Positions 17,179 to 26,523 are shown, numbered from the stretch's first letter. The stretch: 64,000 nucleotides of DNA from Vicinamibacterales bacterium (GCA_036496585.1 DASXLB010000006.1:1-64000), one strand, 5' to 3'. Made by a program: numbers and translations. Notes: generated by a model not told the origin, from the letters alone.

Positions 17179-18544
17179 AACGCCCCGCTCCGAGGCTCGC
17201 ACTCATGGCTTCCGGGTTCCCCTTGAGACTGTTCGGATTGGCGCCGGTGATCCGGACCGGCACGATGCGGCCCACCCAGGATGGTTCACCAGGGAAATTC
17301 ACCACCGTGTTGCCCGGGGTCCGGCCCGACAATTCCCAGTCGCGCCGCCGGCTCTTCGCGTCGACGAGGACCGGTTCCACCCTGCCGACCGACGCCTCGA
17401 ACAGCGCCCCCTGGATTTGCTTCTGCAGCGACTGCAACGCGACGATCCGCCGCGTCTTCTCCTCCTCCGTCACTTCGTCGGGCATCCGCTTCAGCGCAAG
17501 CGTATTGGGCCGCGGAGAATACTTGAACGAGAACATGCTGTGATACCGCACCGCCGCAGTCAGCGTCAGCGTGTCCTCGAAATCGGCATCCGTCTCGCCA
17601 GGGAAGCCGACGATCATATCGGTCGACAGCGCAAGATCCGGGATGGCGGCTCGCAGGCTGATGACCAGATCGAGATACTCCTGGCGGGTATACCGCCGCC
17701 GCATCGTCGCCAGGACGCGGGTCGAGCCGCTCTGAACGGGCAGGTGCAGGTGCCGGCATACCTTCGGGAGATCCCGCATCGCCTCCACCATCCGGGTCGT
17801 GACGTGCCGCGGATGCGGACTGGCGAAGCGGATCCGCTCGATGCCTGCGACGTCGTGTACGCGCGCGAGCAGTTCGGCGAAGTCGCACGCCTCGTCGGGC
17901 GCCTGGTAGTGATTGACGATCTGCCCGAGGAGCTGCACCTCCTTGGCGCCGGTGTCGGCGGCCTGCCGGACTTCCGCCACGATGTCGCGGACCGAGCGCA
18001 TCCGTTCGTGGCCGCGCGTGTACGGGACGACGCAGAACGCGCAGAACTCGTTGCAGCCCTCGATGATCGTGACGTAGGCCTTGTGCGGCTCCGTTCGTCT
18101 CGCGATCCCCAAGGGAAACGACACGTCGTCGTGCGGATCGAGATCGACGCGCGCCGCCGCGGGCGAACCGGGGCCGGAGGACGCGGATCTCGCGTCCTGC
18201 ACCAGCACCGGAAGCATTTTCAGCGACTGGGTGCCGACGAGCACGTCGATCACGCCGCCATTCGTCTTGCGGAGGAGCCGCTCCCCTTCCTGCTGCGCGA
18301 CACAACCCGCCACCGCTACCACCGGCCGCACGCCGGTTTCCTCTCCCTGAACGCGAATCTCGCCGAGCCGCGTGTAGAGCTTCTCCTCCGCCTTTTCCCT
18401 GACGCTGCAGGTGTTGATGACGATCAGATCGGCGTCTCGGTCGTCGTCTGTCCGATCGTAGCCCGCCTGTTCGAGCAGGCCGGCCATCCGCTCGGAATCA
18501 TGGTGGTTCATCTGACAGCCGAATGTCTCGATGAGGTACTTCAT
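17168..18544 (-). CDS. miaB: tRNA-2-methylthio-N6-dimethylallyladenosine synthase MiaB
   Basis: This 458-aa radical-SAM methylthiotransferase modifies adenosine 37 in tRNA. The N-terminal MTTase domain has its three cluster cysteines C10 (FGCQMN), C46 (NTCSVRE) and C81 (GCVAQQ). The radical-SAM cluster cysteines are C164, C168 and C171 (EGCNEFCAFCVVPYTRG). A C-terminal TRAM domain precedes a tail of about 25 residues. The QLLGQIVNHY and LHLPVQSGS motifs favour MiaB over RimO. The ATG overlaps the recN stop (ATGA). Residues about 119-132, rich in Ser, Pro and Ala, are a small linker insertion. Confidence 0.95.
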   Translation of the reverse strand: MKYLIETFGCQMNHHDSERMAGLLEQAGYDRTDDDRDADLIVINTCSVREKAEEKLYTRLGEIRVQGEETGVRPVVAVAGCVAQQEGERLLRKTNGGVIDVLVGTQSLKMLPVLVQDARSASSGPGSPAAARVDLDPHDDVSFPLGIARRTEPHKAYVTIIEGCNEFCAFCVVPYTRGHERMRSVRDIVAEVRQAADTGAKEVQLLGQIVNHYQAPDEACDFAELLARVHDVAGIERIRFASPHPRHVTTRMVEAMRDLPKVCRHLHLPVQSGSTRVLATMRRRYTRQEYLDLVISLRAAIPDLALSTDMIVGFPGETDADFEDTLTLTAAVRYHSMFSFKYSPRPNTLALKRMPDEVTEEEKTRRIVALQSLQKQIQGALFEASVGRVEPVLVDAKSRRRDWELSGRTPGNTVVNFPGEPSWVGRIVPVRITGANPNSLKGNPEAMSASLGAGRYAN

Positions 18545-20211
18545 TCCTGCCTGTCCATCGCGCGTCGCGGCGACTTTTGCTTTTTGTTCGCTTTCGACTC
18601 GAGCATCTCGCGCGCGCCCGCCAGGACGGCGGCGGAGACGTCGGCGCCTCCCATCATCCGTCCGATCTCCTCTTCCCGCTGCGCTCCCTCGAGCCGCACG
18701 ACAGAGGTCGTGGTGCGGCCTGCCTTGACGGTCTTGGCGATGCGGAAATGCGTGCCGCCATAGGCGGCGATCTGAGGCAGGTGCGTGATGCAGAGTACCT
18801 GGACGCGCGCGGCAAGCAGGCGGAGACGGGCTCCCACGACGTCGGCGACGGCGCCGCCGATGCCGGCGTCGACTTCGTCGAAGATCAGGGTCTTGCCAGG
18901 CGCGTCGGTCGATGCCAGCGTCTTCAACGCCAGCATGATGCGCGAGAGCTCGCCTCCCGAGGCGACCCGGGCCAGCGCGCGCAGCTCCTCTCCGGGGTTC
19001 GGCGAAATGTAGAACTCCGCTGTGTCCATGCCGCGCTCGCTCCAGCCGTCCTCTCCCAGGCCCTCGGCGAAGCGTACCTCGCACCGGGTTTTCGCCATCG
19101 CCAGATCGGCCAGCGCCGATTCAAGAGCCCGCCCGAAGGCGCGGGCCTCGGCCCTCCGGCGTTCCGAGAGCGCGCCGGCGACGCCCCGATAGGCCGACGC
19201 CGCCGCCAGCAGCCGCTGGTCGAGTTCGGCGGCGCGCTCGCTGGCGTGCTCGACGTCGTGCAGCTCGCGCCGCAGGACGTCTGCCTTCTCGAGGACCTGC
19301 GCCAGTGACGGGCCGTGCTTCTTCTTCAGACGCTCCAGCACGGCGAGGCGATCCTCGATCTCCTGCAGCCGCGCCGGCGAGGCGTCGATGTCCTGCGAGT
19401 ATGTGCGCAGGAAGAACGCCAGGTCCTCGAGCTGCAGCTTCACGATCTCGCGCGCGTCGAGATACGGCGTGAACCGCGAGTCGAGGGCGGCGAGCTCGCC
19501 GACCTTCTTCCAGACCGTGCCGAGCGCGGGCAGCGCCGCGGCGTCGCCGTCGTAGAGCGCCGTGAAGGCTTCGGCGCAGAGTCGCTGCAGCCGGTCGGCG
19601 TTGGCGAGCACCGTCCGCGTCGCCGCCAGTTCCTGGTCCTCTCCCGGCTGCGGCTTCGCCTTGTCGATTTCCGCGAGCTGGAACGAGACGAATTCGACGC
19701 GCGCCGCTCTCTGCTGCTCGGTGGCGGCGTGCCGCGCACGTTCGTCGCGGATCTGCTGCCAGGATCGGAAGGCCTGCGCGACGCCGTCGCGATCCGTCGT
19801 CAGCGCGGCGAACTCGTCGAGCAGATCGAGATGCGCAGCCGGGTCGAGCAGCACCTGGTGCTCGTGCTGACCGTGCAGATCGACGAGCGATCCCGCGGCA
19901 TCACGCAGCGCCGTGCTGGTGACGAGCGCGCCGTCCACGAATGCCCGGCTGCGGCCCTGCGCCGACACTTCGCGGCGGACGATGACCTCTCGTCCGTCCG
20001 GCGTCTCGAAGACGGCCTGGACGGCGGCGGTGTCTTCGCCGGTGCGCACGAGATCGGCGCTGGCTCGCCCGCCGACCAGAAGCCCAACCGCTCCGACCAG
20101 GATGGATTTACCGGCGCCTGTCTCGCCGGTGAGCACGTTGAGGCCTGGCGCGAACTCCAGCTCCAGCCGGTCGATTACCGCGAGATTGGCGACGCTCAGG
20201 TATCGGATCAT
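18541..20211 (-). CDS. recN: DNA repair ATPase RecN
   Basis: The 556-aa SMC-like protein has an N-terminal half ABC domain (MIRYLSVANLAVIDRLELEF; Walker A GETGAGKS near residue 30), a central coiled coil (about 150-370) and the C-terminal half with signature SGGELSRIMLALK and Walker B TLIFDEVDAGIGG. RecN acts in double-strand break repair in the cytoplasm. Length matches the family. It is the first gene of a minus-strand set recN-miaB-BFN and is divergent from tolQ, with a 135-base shared upstream region. Confidence 0.96.
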   Translation of the reverse strand: MIRYLSVANLAVIDRLELEFAPGLNVLTGETGAGKSILVGAVGLLVGGRASADLVRTGEDTAAVQAVFETPDGREVIVRREVSAQGRSRAFVDGALVTSTALRDAAGSLVDLHGQHEHQVLLDPAAHLDLLDEFAALTTDRDGVAQAFRSWQQIRDERARHAATEQQRAARVEFVSFQLAEIDKAKPQPGEDQELAATRTVLANADRLQRLCAEAFTALYDGDAAALPALGTVWKKVGELAALDSRFTPYLDAREIVKLQLEDLAFFLRTYSQDIDASPARLQEIEDRLAVLERLKKKHGPSLAQVLEKADVLRRELHDVEHASERAAELDQRLLAAASAYRGVAGALSERRRAEARAFGRALESALADLAMAKTRCEVRFAEGLGEDGWSERGMDTAEFYISPNPGEELRALARVASGGELSRIMLALKTLASTDAPGKTLIFDEVDAGIGGAVADVVGARLRLLAARVQVLCITHLPQIAAYGGTHFRIAKTVKAGRTTTSVVRLEGAQREEEIGRMMGGADVSAAVLAGAREMLESKANKKQKSPRRAMDRQE

Positions 20212-20246
20212 TTTCGACTGCGCGGAAGTTCCATGATATCAAATGG

Positions 20247-20276
20247 TTGACGCCGCTTTTCGCGGCGTGCTACTCT
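20247..20276 (+). promoter_or_regulatory. Putative sigma-70-type promoter of the tol-pal operon
   Basis: TTGACG at 20247-20252 and TACTCT at 20271-20276 are separated by 18 bases, a good match to a vegetative promoter. The spacer contains an inverted repeat (CGCCGC, TTTTC, GCGGCG). Transcription would begin near 20283 and leave a leader of about 64 bases before tolQ. The prediction is from the sequence alone. Confidence 0.5.
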
Positions 20277-20346
20277 CCTCGGCGTCAGCGCTGTCCCAGC
20301 GGCGCCGAGTGGCCCGTGCTTTGAAAGGTTCGGGCGGAGGATCCGT

Positions 20347-21111
20347 TTGCTCACGTTTGGCTACGTCGCCCTTGCGCTCCAGGCGCAGGGGCAGCCGGGT
20401 TCTGGGACCGGCGGAATCGATTTCGTCCGCCTCATCGTCGACGCCGACTGGCTGGCGAAGAGCGTCCTCCTGCTCCTGCTTCTGTTCTCCGCTGTCTCCT
20501 GGGCGATCGTGCTGGCAAAGACGCAGCAGTTCAACCGCGCGGCGCGCCAGTCCGAGACGTTCCTGCAGGTCTTCCGCAAGAGCACCAAGTTCTCCGAGGT
20601 GCAGTCGATCTGTCCGAGCGTGCCGGCCAGTCCGCTGGTCGGCATCTTCCAGGCGGGCTATGCCGAACTGAATCTGCAGCTGCGCCGCGAGACGCCGCCG
20701 CGCGAGGGAGAAGTCAGACCGCCGGGCGCCGCGCCGCGTCCAACCTTGAAGAGCCTCGAGAGCGTCGACCGGGCATTGCTGCGCGCAACGACCGTCGAGG
20801 TCGCCAAGCTCGAGAAGCGCGTACCGTTTCTGGCGACGACGGCAAGCATCACCCCGTTCATCGGACTGTTCGGCACGGTCATCGGCATCATGGTCGCGTT
20901 CTCGCGGATCGGCGCCGAGGGATCGACGAGTCTCGCGGTCGTCGCGCCGGGCATCGCGTCGGCGCTGATCGCGACGGCGGCGGGGCTGTTCGCGGCGGTG
21001 CCGGCGGTGTACTTCTACAACGCGTTCACCGGTCGGGTGAAGGATTTTGCGTCGCAGATGGATGACTTCGCGCTGGAGTTCTTGAATATCTCGGAGCGCA
21101 ATTTCACGTAA
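20347..21111 (+). CDS. tolQ: TolQ/ExbB/MotA-family proton channel protein
   Basis: This 254-aa inner-membrane protein has three membrane helices: about residues 34-58 (AKSVLLLLLLFSAVSWAIVL), about 163-185 (ITPFIGLFGTVIGIMVAF) and about 198-225 (VAPGIASALIATAAGLFAAV). The last two match the MotA/TolQ/ExbB core. TolQ with TolR converts proton-motive force into work on the Tol-Pal system during cell constriction. The start is TTG, supported by GGAGG six bases upstream. A Pro/Arg-rich cytoplasmic stretch around residues 112-135 is an insertion relative to E. coli TolQ. It is the first gene of a six-gene operon. Confidence 0.93.
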   Translation: MLTFGYVALALQAQGQPGSGTGGIDFVRLIVDADWLAKSVLLLLLLFSAVSWAIVLAKTQQFNRAARQSETFLQVFRKSTKFSEVQSICPSVPASPLVGIFQAGYAELNLQLRRETPPREGEVRPPGAAPRPTLKSLESVDRALLRATTVEVAKLEKRVPFLATTASITPFIGLFGTVIGIMVAFSRIGAEGSTSLAVVAPGIASALIATAAGLFAAVPAVYFYNAFTGRVKDFASQMDDFALEFLNISERNFT

Positions 21112-21116
21112 GCACA

Positions 21117-21142
21117 CGAAGGAATTCGAAGGACACGAAGGA
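21117..21142 (+). repeat. Three CGAAGGA units in the tolQ-tolR gap
   Basis: CGAAGGA occurs three times (21117, 21127, 21136) in the 33-base gap between tolQ and tolR. It is the same core as the array at 16.2 kb. AAGGA resembles a Shine-Dalgarno sequence, and the middle copy lies about 11 bases before the tolR GTG, so the repeat may double as its ribosome-binding site. Confidence 0.75.
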
Positions 21143-21144
21143 AC

Positions 21145-21624
21145 GTGCCGAAAGTACAGTCGATTCCCAATGCGCCGTCAGCCGGACGCGGTCGTCGCGG
21201 GCGGAGCGTCCGCGTGTCGACGGCGCTCGCCGAGATCAACGTCGTGCCGCTGGTCGACGTGATGCTCGTGCTGCTCATCATCTTCATGGTGGCGGCGCCG
21301 ATGATGACGCAGGGCATGCAGGTCAACCTGCCGCAGGCGCGCAAGGCGAGCAACCCGACGATCCAGAAGCCGCTCTACGTCACGATTCCCGCCGACTTCG
21401 GCCGGAACAACAAAGTGCAGATCGCCGACGAGGCGCCGTTCAGCGCCGACGTCCTGGCCGAGCGGATGCGCCAGGCGCTCCTCACCCGCGACGACAAGTC
21501 GGTGTTCATTCGCGCCGACCAGGGGGTGACCATGCAGCAGTTCATGAGCGTCACCGACAAGCTCAAGGACGCCGGCGTTGAGAAGGTCGCGATTGCCACG
21601 CGGAGCGCGGGGAGTAAGCAGTAG
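21145..21624 (+). CDS. tolR: TolR/ExbD-family biopolymer transport protein
   Basis: The 159-aa protein has a basic N-terminus, then INVVPLVDVMLVLLIIFMVA (about residues 30-50), the single membrane helix with the conserved Asp in PLVDVML that carries protons with TolQ. A periplasmic domain follows (VFIRADQGVTMQQFMSVTDK). It pairs with TolQ in the inner membrane. The GTG start follows a CGAAGGA repeat. Length is slightly above the usual 140-150. The basic stretch at the N-terminus (AGRGRRGRSVR) is consistent with a cytoplasmic orientation. Confidence 0.95.
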   Translation: MPKVQSIPNAPSAGRGRRGRSVRVSTALAEINVVPLVDVMLVLLIIFMVAAPMMTQGMQVNLPQARKASNPTIQKPLYVTIPADFGRNNKVQIADEAPFSADVLAERMRQALLTRDDKSVFIRADQGVTMQQFMSVTDKLKDAGVEKVAIATRSAGSKQ

Positions 21625-21687
21625 GCGTGTGCCAGACATGAGCAGGTACCAGTTGTCAGTCAGCCGTTCACCGTTCGCGAGTCCGCC

Positions 21688-22473
21688 GTGGATGCCGTCA
21701 CGGAAATCCTGATCGATCGTTCGCACCAGGCCGATCGCCTGTCGCAGCTGGTTGTCGTGTCGCTGCTTGCGCACGCGCTGCTCCTCGGCGCGGTCGCGGT
21801 GTCGGGCCGTCTCTGGCCCGACTCGGGTCCGGCGAGGGACGAGCACGTGATGACGATCTCGCTCGCCGGCGGCGAAGGGCCGATTCAGGGGCACAATCCC
21901 GCGTCCGCCAAACCGGTGCAGCAGGCCGCGCCGGACACGGCCAAGCCGAAGGAACAGGCGCCGCCCATGCTCACCCGGCCCGAGATGGTCGAACCCGTTC
22001 CGGCGAAACGCCCCGAGCCCAAGTCGGTGACCACGCCGGAACCGCGGAAAGAGACGCCGCAACTGCATAGCCGCACGCCGACGCAGGGGCCGGAGGTCCG
22101 TCAGGGGACGGCCCGGACCGAGACCGGTCAGACGACGCCGATCCCGTTTGGCGGACTGGCCACCGGGGGCAACGGCGTCGGCGGCGTGCGCACCGACACC
22201 TCCGACTTCTGCTGCCCCGACTACCTGACCACGATGCAGCGCCTGGTGTATGCGAACTGGCGGCCGAACCAGGGCACGCCCGGCAAGAATTCCTTTCGAT
22301 TCGTCGTGCAGCGCGACGGTACGATCACCGATATCAAGGCCGATCAGAGCGCCGGCGCGTTCCTTGATCTGGCCTCGCAGCGCGCGCTCGAACAGACGCG
22401 GCGGCTGCCGCCGCTGCCGGCGCCGTATCGCGGCGATCGGTTGACGGTGATCCTCGACTTCACGTATCGATAA
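21688..22473 (+). CDS. tolA: TolA/TonB-like periplasm-spanning protein
   Basis: This 261-aa protein has one N-terminal membrane helix (about residues 20-42), a Pro/Lys/Thr-rich linker (about 70-150) and a C-terminal TonB/TolA-like domain (MQRLVYANWRPNQGTPGKNS, ending VILDFTYR). Its operon place between tolR and tolB says TolA: it would link the TolQR motor to TolB-Pal. It lacks the long Ala/Lys coiled coil of E. coli TolA and instead has a proline-rich, TonB-style spacer. An unusual CC pair (SDFCCPDYL) begins the C-terminal domain. The GTG start is 63 bases after tolR. Confidence 0.85.
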   Translation: MDAVTEILIDRSHQADRLSQLVVVSLLAHALLLGAVAVSGRLWPDSGPARDEHVMTISLAGGEGPIQGHNPASAKPVQQAAPDTAKPKEQAPPMLTRPEMVEPVPAKRPEPKSVTTPEPRKETPQLHSRTPTQGPEVRQGTARTETGQTTPIPFGGLATGGNGVGGVRTDTSDFCCPDYLTTMQRLVYANWRPNQGTPGKNSFRFVVQRDGTITDIKADQSAGAFLDLASQRALEQTRRLPPLPAPYRGDRLTVILDFTYR

Positions 22474-22491
22474 CTCAGCGACGGGAGAGGC

Positions 22492-23871
22492 ATGACCAAG
22501 ACTTTCATCACGTGCGCCGCGTTCGCCTCGCTGGCGAGCCTGGCGGCGCCCGTTCAGCAGGCGCCGGCGGTCCCGCCGCCTGGCGCACAGGAGCCGAACC
22601 AGACCGTCCGCCTCGGCGTCGAAGGGGGCGGTCCGCCGAAACTGGCAATCGCCCCGTTCGTGGCGATGTCGCAGGACGCCGAAACCGTCGCCGCCGCGAA
22701 GACGATCGGCGACGTGCTCTTCGACGACATCGACTACGAGCGCGAGTTCTATCTGATCAAGAAGGACATGGTCGCCACGGCCGGACCGGTGACGTCGATC
22801 GACAACGTCAATCTCGCGCCGTGGAAGGAGCTCACGCCGGACGGCCTCGTGGTCGGCAGCGTCCGCAAGGACGGCACCGGCGCCGTCGTCCAGGTGAAGC
22901 TGATCCAGGTCTCGACGGGGCGGATGCTCTTCGGCAAGGAGTACAGCGGCCCCATCGCCAACCCGCGCCGCTACGCACACACGATTTCCGACGAGCTGCA
23001 CAAGCAGCAGGTCGGCATCGACGGCGTCGCGCGGACGCGACTCACCTTTTCGTCCGACCGCGACAAGGAGCGTGCGAAGTCTGGCGTCGCCAACCGCGAC
23101 GTGCAGGAGATCTACATCGCCGACTACGACGGCGCCAATCCCCGCCGGGTGACGAACACGACGACCCTGAACATCACGCCGGTCTGGTCGCCAGACAGCC
23201 AGGCGATCGCCTACACCAGCTATCGCCCGTCGGGAGAATTCGGGACCTATCAGGACATCATCGTCTCCTACATCCAGACCGGCGAGCGGGCAACGCCGGC
23301 CGCCGGCAGCCCGCAGCGCCAGAACTACCTGCCGATTTATTCGCCCGACGGATCGCGGATCGCGTTCACGACCAACCGCGACGGCAACCCCGAAATCTAC
23401 GTGATGAACCGCGACGGCAGCAACCTGCGCCGGATGACCAATAATCCCGCCATCGACGTGACGCCGACCTGGTCGCCGAGCGGCGATCAGCTGGCGTGGG
23501 TGTCAGATCGCACCGGCGCGCCGCACATCTACGTCATGAACGCGGACGGCACCGGCGTGCGTCAGCTGATCAGCGAGTATTGCGACCGGCCGACCTGGTC
23601 GTCGGGACAGTTCAACGAGATCGCCTACGCGGCGCGGACCGGGCCCGGCTACGACGTCAAGGTCTACAACGTCGCGACCGGCGAGACGAAGAAGCTGACC
23701 GACGGCATCGGTAGCAACGAGAGCCCGGCGTTCTCCCCCAACGGACGGCACATCGCGTTCACGTCGACGCGAAACGGTAAGATCCAGATCTACACGATCG
23801 ATCGTACGGGCGAGAACCTGAGGCAGATCACGCGCGAGGGCAACAACAAGTTCCCGAACTGGAGCCGGTAG
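22492..23871 (+). CDS. tolB: Tol-Pal system beta-propeller protein TolB
   Basis: The 459-aa periplasmic protein has a signal peptide (about residues 1-20), an N-terminal alpha/beta domain (about 45-180; [21 protein letters not shown]) and a six-bladed propeller with repeated [20 protein letters not shown] and [16 protein letters not shown] units. TolB binds Pal and TolA C-terminal domains. GGGAG lies seven bases before the ATG. Length and architecture are normal for TolB. Between tolA and pal its position is canonical. Confidence 0.96.
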   Translation: MTKTFITCAAFASLASLAAPVQQAPAVPPPGAQEPNQTVRLGVEGGGPPKLAIAPFVAMSQDAETVAAAKTIGDVLFDDIDYEREFYLIKKDMVATAGPVTSIDNVNLAPWKELTPDGLVVGSVRKDGTGAVVQVKLIQVSTGRMLFGKEYSGPIANPRRYAHTISDELHKQQVGIDGVARTRLTFSSDRDKERAKSGVANRDVQEIYIADYDGANPRRVTNTTTLNITPVWSPDSQAIAYTSYRPSGEFGTYQDIIVSYIQTGERATPAAGSPQRQNYLPIYSPDGSRIAFTTNRDGNPEIYVMNRDGSNLRRMTNNPAIDVTPTWSPSGDQLAWVSDRTGAPHIYVMNADGTGVRQLISEYCDRPTWSSGQFNEIAYAARTGPGYDVKVYNVATGETKKLTDGIGSNESPAFSPNGRHIAFTSTRNGKIQIYTIDRTGENLRQITREGNNKFPNWSR

Positions 23872-23969
23872 CCGACAGGTGGCATCCGACATCGACGTCC
23901 GCCGGGGCGGTCTCGCGACCGTACTCGGAAGTTCGCGGTTCGCACAGCAGACGGAGTAGACAGAGACCG

Positions 23970-24548
23970 ATGACCAACAAGCGCACTGCCGCCATCGTCG
24001 TGCTGGCGCTGGCCGTGTTTGCCGGCGCCTGCCACAACCCCAAGCCTCCGGTGGCGCGGCCGCTGCCGCCCTCGACATCGGGCTCGACGGCGGCGCCGCC
24101 GGCGCAGCCAGAACCGCCGCGGCCGACCGCCGACACCACGCCAGTTCCCAAGGAGCCGCCGATCTCGGAGGATCCCATCGGCGGCGCCGATCTCGACACG
24201 ATCAACAAGAACTCGCCGTTCCAGCCGGTGTTCTACCTGCTCGACAGCTACGACGTCGATGCCGCCGGCCAGCAGGCGCTCACCGCCAACGCGACGATCC
24301 TGAAGAAGTACCCCAGCTGGGTCATCACGATCGAAGGCCACTGCGACGAGCGCGGCACAGCCGAGTACAATCTGGCGCTCGGCGAGAAGCGGGCCTTGTC
24401 GGCCAAGACCTATCTGGTGTCGCTGGGCATTCCGGCGGATCGCCTGCGGACAGTCAGCTACGGCAAGGAATTCCCCTTCGACCCTGGACATGACGAGAAC
24501 GCCTGGTTGAAGAACCGCCGCGCCCACTTCGTTGTGACGAGCAAGTAG
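23970..24548 (+). CDS. pal: Peptidoglycan-associated lipoprotein Pal
   Basis: This 192-aa lipoprotein has a hydrophobic signal ending VFAGAC, making C21 the lipidated residue; the -3 position is Ala rather than the usual Leu, a slightly atypical lipobox. A Pro/Thr-rich tether (about 22-70) leads to an OmpA-like peptidoglycan-binding domain with [20 protein letters not shown] and [10 protein letters not shown]. Pal anchors the outer membrane to peptidoglycan and binds TolB. A 98-base gap with no feature noticed separates it from tolB; cpoB starts three bases after its stop. Confidence 0.95.
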   Translation: MTNKRTAAIVVLALAVFAGACHNPKPPVARPLPPSTSGSTAAPPAQPEPPRPTADTTPVPKEPPISEDPIGGADLDTINKNSPFQPVFYLLDSYDVDAAGQQALTANATILKKYPSWVITIEGHCDERGTAEYNLALGEKRALSAKTYLVSLGIPADRLRTVSYGKEFPFDPGHDENAWLKNRRAHFVVTSK

Positions 24549-24550
24549 CC

Positions 24551-25405
24551 ATGAAGAAGACCACCCTGCTGCTATTGGCCGGCGTGATGCTGATGCCGCG
24601 CCCCGCGTCGGCCGGCCCGAGCAAGGAATACCTGCAGCTGCTTGCGGAAATGCGCATGCTCGAGGAGCAGAATGCGCAGATGCAGCAGCTCTTCGGATCG
24701 CTGCAGGATGCGCTCAAGGCGGTCTCGGCCAAGCTGGATGATCAGGTCTCGTCGAACCGCAAGGCGACGGCCGATCAGACGCTGGCCATTACCAACATGG
24801 GCGATACGGTGCGCGTGCTGCGCGAGAAGGCCGACGACACCAACGTCCGGATCTCGACGGTGTCGCAGGAAATCCAGGCGCTGCGCCAGGCGCTCGCCTC
24901 GCAACCGCCGCAGGGTGCCTCCTCGACCCAGCTGCCGCTGTCAGGAACAGCTCCCGGCGCCGGCGACACGACCGGCGCGTCGATGCCATCAGCCGTGGCC
25001 GCCACGCCGGTGCCGATCGGGATTTCACCGCAGCGCGCCTTCGATTCGGCGTTCGACGATTTCTCGTCGGGCCGCTACGACACCGCGATCCAGGGATTCC
25101 AGCTGTTCATCCAGACGTTCCCGACGCTGCCGCAGGCCGCGATCGCGCAGTTCAACATCGGCGCGTCGTACTACAACCAGGGGAAGTGGAACGAAGCACG
25201 CGACGCCTTCACGCAGGTGACGCAGAAGTACCCGCAGGATGCCGAGACCAACGCGCAGGCCTATTTCAAGCTCGGGCAGACCTACGAACAGTTGAAGCAG
25301 CCCGACCTGGCCAAGAAGGCGTACGAGACAGTCGCCCAGAAGTTTCCGACCAGCTTCCAGGCAGCGCAGGCAAACCAGGCGCTGCTCCGGCTGAACCGGA
25401 AGTAG
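24551..25405 (+). CDS. cpoB: Cell division coordinator CpoB (YbgF-like)
   Basis: The 284-aa periplasmic protein has a signal peptide (MKKTTLLLLAGVMLM, ending PASA), a long N-terminal coiled coil (about residues 25-120, MRMLEEQNAQMQQLFGSL), a Pro/Ser/Ala linker, then TPR repeats (AQFNIGASYYNQGKWNEARD, KLGQTYEQLKQPDLAKKAYE). This is the CpoB/YbgF layout; the protein ties Tol-Pal to septal peptidoglycan synthesis. It ends the tol-pal operon. Its downstream hairpin is shared with the convergent ssb gene. Confidence 0.93.
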   Translation: MKKTTLLLLAGVMLMPRPASAGPSKEYLQLLAEMRMLEEQNAQMQQLFGSLQDALKAVSAKLDDQVSSNRKATADQTLAITNMGDTVRVLREKADDTNVRISTVSQEIQALRQALASQPPQGASSTQLPLSGTAPGAGDTTGASMPSAVAATPVPIGISPQRAFDSAFDDFSSGRYDTAIQGFQLFIQTFPTLPQAAIAQFNIGASYYNQGKWNEARDAFTQVTQKYPQDAETNAQAYFKLGQTYEQLKQPDLAKKAYETVAQKFPTSFQAAQANQALLRLNRK

Positions 25406-25444
25406 GGCCCGAGTCCCCGGCTCGGCATCCCGACGAACGGCACT

Positions 25445-25475
25445 CGCCGGGCCTCCCCATCAGGAAGGCCCGGCG
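25445..25475. terminator. Hairpin between convergent cpoB and ssb
   Basis: A perfect 10-bp stem (CGCCGGGCCT / AGGCCCGGCG) closes an 11-base loop. It lies between two convergent genes, as a bidirectional terminator would. The plus strand has an AT-rich stretch (ATATATTTT) only 10-20 bases later, and the minus strand has no U-run, so termination efficiency is uncertain. Confidence 0.55.
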
Positions 25476-25504
25476 CTCGGAGTCGATATATTTTGCCGTG
25501 GCGA

Positions 25505-25972
25505 CTAGAACGGGATGTCGTCGTCGGACAGGTCGGCGATCGGCTCGCCCATCGGCTCGTGATCGCCACCGGGCGCACCCGATGCACGCTGCGGCTGGCG
25601 GGCGCCTCCGGCCCCGGCTCCGGCTCCGGCGCCCCCACCGCCCCCGCCGAGGAGCGTGATCCGGTCGGCTCGGATTTCGGTCGTGTATTTTTCGTGGCCG
25701 TCTTTGTCCTGCCACTTGCGGGTCTGCAGCCGTCCTTCGACGAAGATCTGCTTGCCCTTGGTCAGGTACTCGGACAGCGATTCGGCGGACTTTCCCCACA
25801 GGACGATCCGATGCCACTCGGTTTTTTCCTGCTTCTGGCCCGACGTCTTGTCGTTCCAGACTTCGGTGGTCGCCAGGTTCAGGGTCGCAACCGGCGCGCC
25901 GCCGGGCGTGTACCGCAGCTCCGCGTCGCGCCCGAGATTGCCGACCAGGATCACTTTATTCACGCTTCCCAT
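25505..25972 (-). CDS. ssb: Single-stranded DNA-binding protein
   Basis: This 155-aa protein starts [20 protein letters not shown] and has the OB-fold with [18 protein letters not shown] and [14 protein letters not shown] Gly/Ala-rich linker (about residues 109-125) leads to the acidic tip DLSDDDIPF, which recruits repair and replication proteins. The length is normal. The gene is convergent with the tol-pal operon and lies 60 bases downstream of a cupin gene in the same direction. Confidence 0.97.
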   Translation of the reverse strand: MGSVNKVILVGNLGRDAELRYTPGGAPVATLNLATTEVWNDKTSGQKQEKTEWHRIVLWGKSAESLSEYLTKGKQIFVEGRLQTRKWQDKDGHEKYTTEIRADRITLLGGGGGGAGAGAGAGGARQPQRASGAPGGDHEPMGEPIADLSDDDIPF

Positions 25973-26032
25973 GCTTCGTCCTCTCTGCCTCTGGTGTGCA
26001 CCGCGCGTCAGCGCGCCAATCGGCGCGGCCGG

Positions 26033-26416
26033 CTAGGTCTTGCGTCCGTAGCGGTCTTCCAACCGCACGACGTCGTGCAGCTCCGGCGTGGACACCTCGA
26101 AGATATCGCAGTCGGTGATCGCCGTCATCCGGTGAACCGTCTTGGGCGTCACGTGGACCGCCTCCCCTGGCGCCATCTCGCGCCTGGTGAGCGCGTGCGC
26201 GGGCGTCCACGCCTCGCCGTCGGCGAGCGGCCGCGCCGCGATCTCGAACAGCATACGGCCCGACGAGAGGAAGATCGTTTCGTCCTTCTCGTTGTGATAC
26301 TGCAGGCTTAGCGCGTGGCCGGCACTGACGTGAATGAGCTTGCCGACGTAGCGGCCGGTCTTGGCCCAGTGCAGCTCGTAGCCCCACGGCTTCTCCACTT
26401 TCGTCACTTCGTTCAC
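26033..26416 (-). CDS. Cupin-domain protein, phosphomannose-isomerase-type
   Basis: The 127-aa single-domain cupin begins VEKPWGYELHWAKTG, the hallmark opening of the C-terminal cupin of type II mannose-6-phosphate isomerases. Likely metal ligands are in LSLQYHNEKDETIFLSSG and in VTPKTVHRM. Stand-alone forms of this cupin occur as sugar-phosphate isomerases or as binding proteins, and no nucleotidyltransferase domain is present here. It is probably cytoplasmic. Its neighbours (ssb and the PTS enzyme I) do not reveal a pathway. Confidence 0.85.
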   Translation of the reverse strand: MNEVTKVEKPWGYELHWAKTGRYVGKLIHVSAGHALSLQYHNEKDETIFLSSGRMLFEIAARPLADGEAWTPAHALTRREMAPGEAVHVTPKTVHRMTAITDCDIFEVSTPELHDVVRLEDRYGRKT

Positions 26417-26453
26417 TCTCGCTCCTCCGCGTGACAGACCAGGTCAGTTTAAT

Positions 26454-26472
26454 CCGAGGGCGTCGCCCTCGG
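26454..26472. repeat. Palindrome CCGAGGGCG-T-CGCCCTCGG
   Basis: A perfect 9-bp inverted repeat with a one-base centre lies in the 107-base gap between the EI and cupin genes. Read on the minus strand it is followed by ATTAAAC rather than a U-run. It resembles a short REP-type palindrome; a weak terminator role is possible. Confidence 0.55.
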
Positions 26473-26503
26473 GTTCTCCTGCACGCCTGCTCGCGCGCAA
26501 CCT

Positions 26504-26522
26504 CGCCGGGAAAATCCCGGCG
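26504..26522 (-). terminator. Hairpin directly after the EI gene
   Basis: CGCCGGG and CCCGGCG form a 7-bp stem around a 5-base AT loop, two bases beyond the EI stop on the minus strand. No U-run follows, so it may be an mRNA 3'-end stabiliser or weak terminator, or another intergenic palindrome. Confidence 0.45.
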
Positions 26523-26523
26523 T

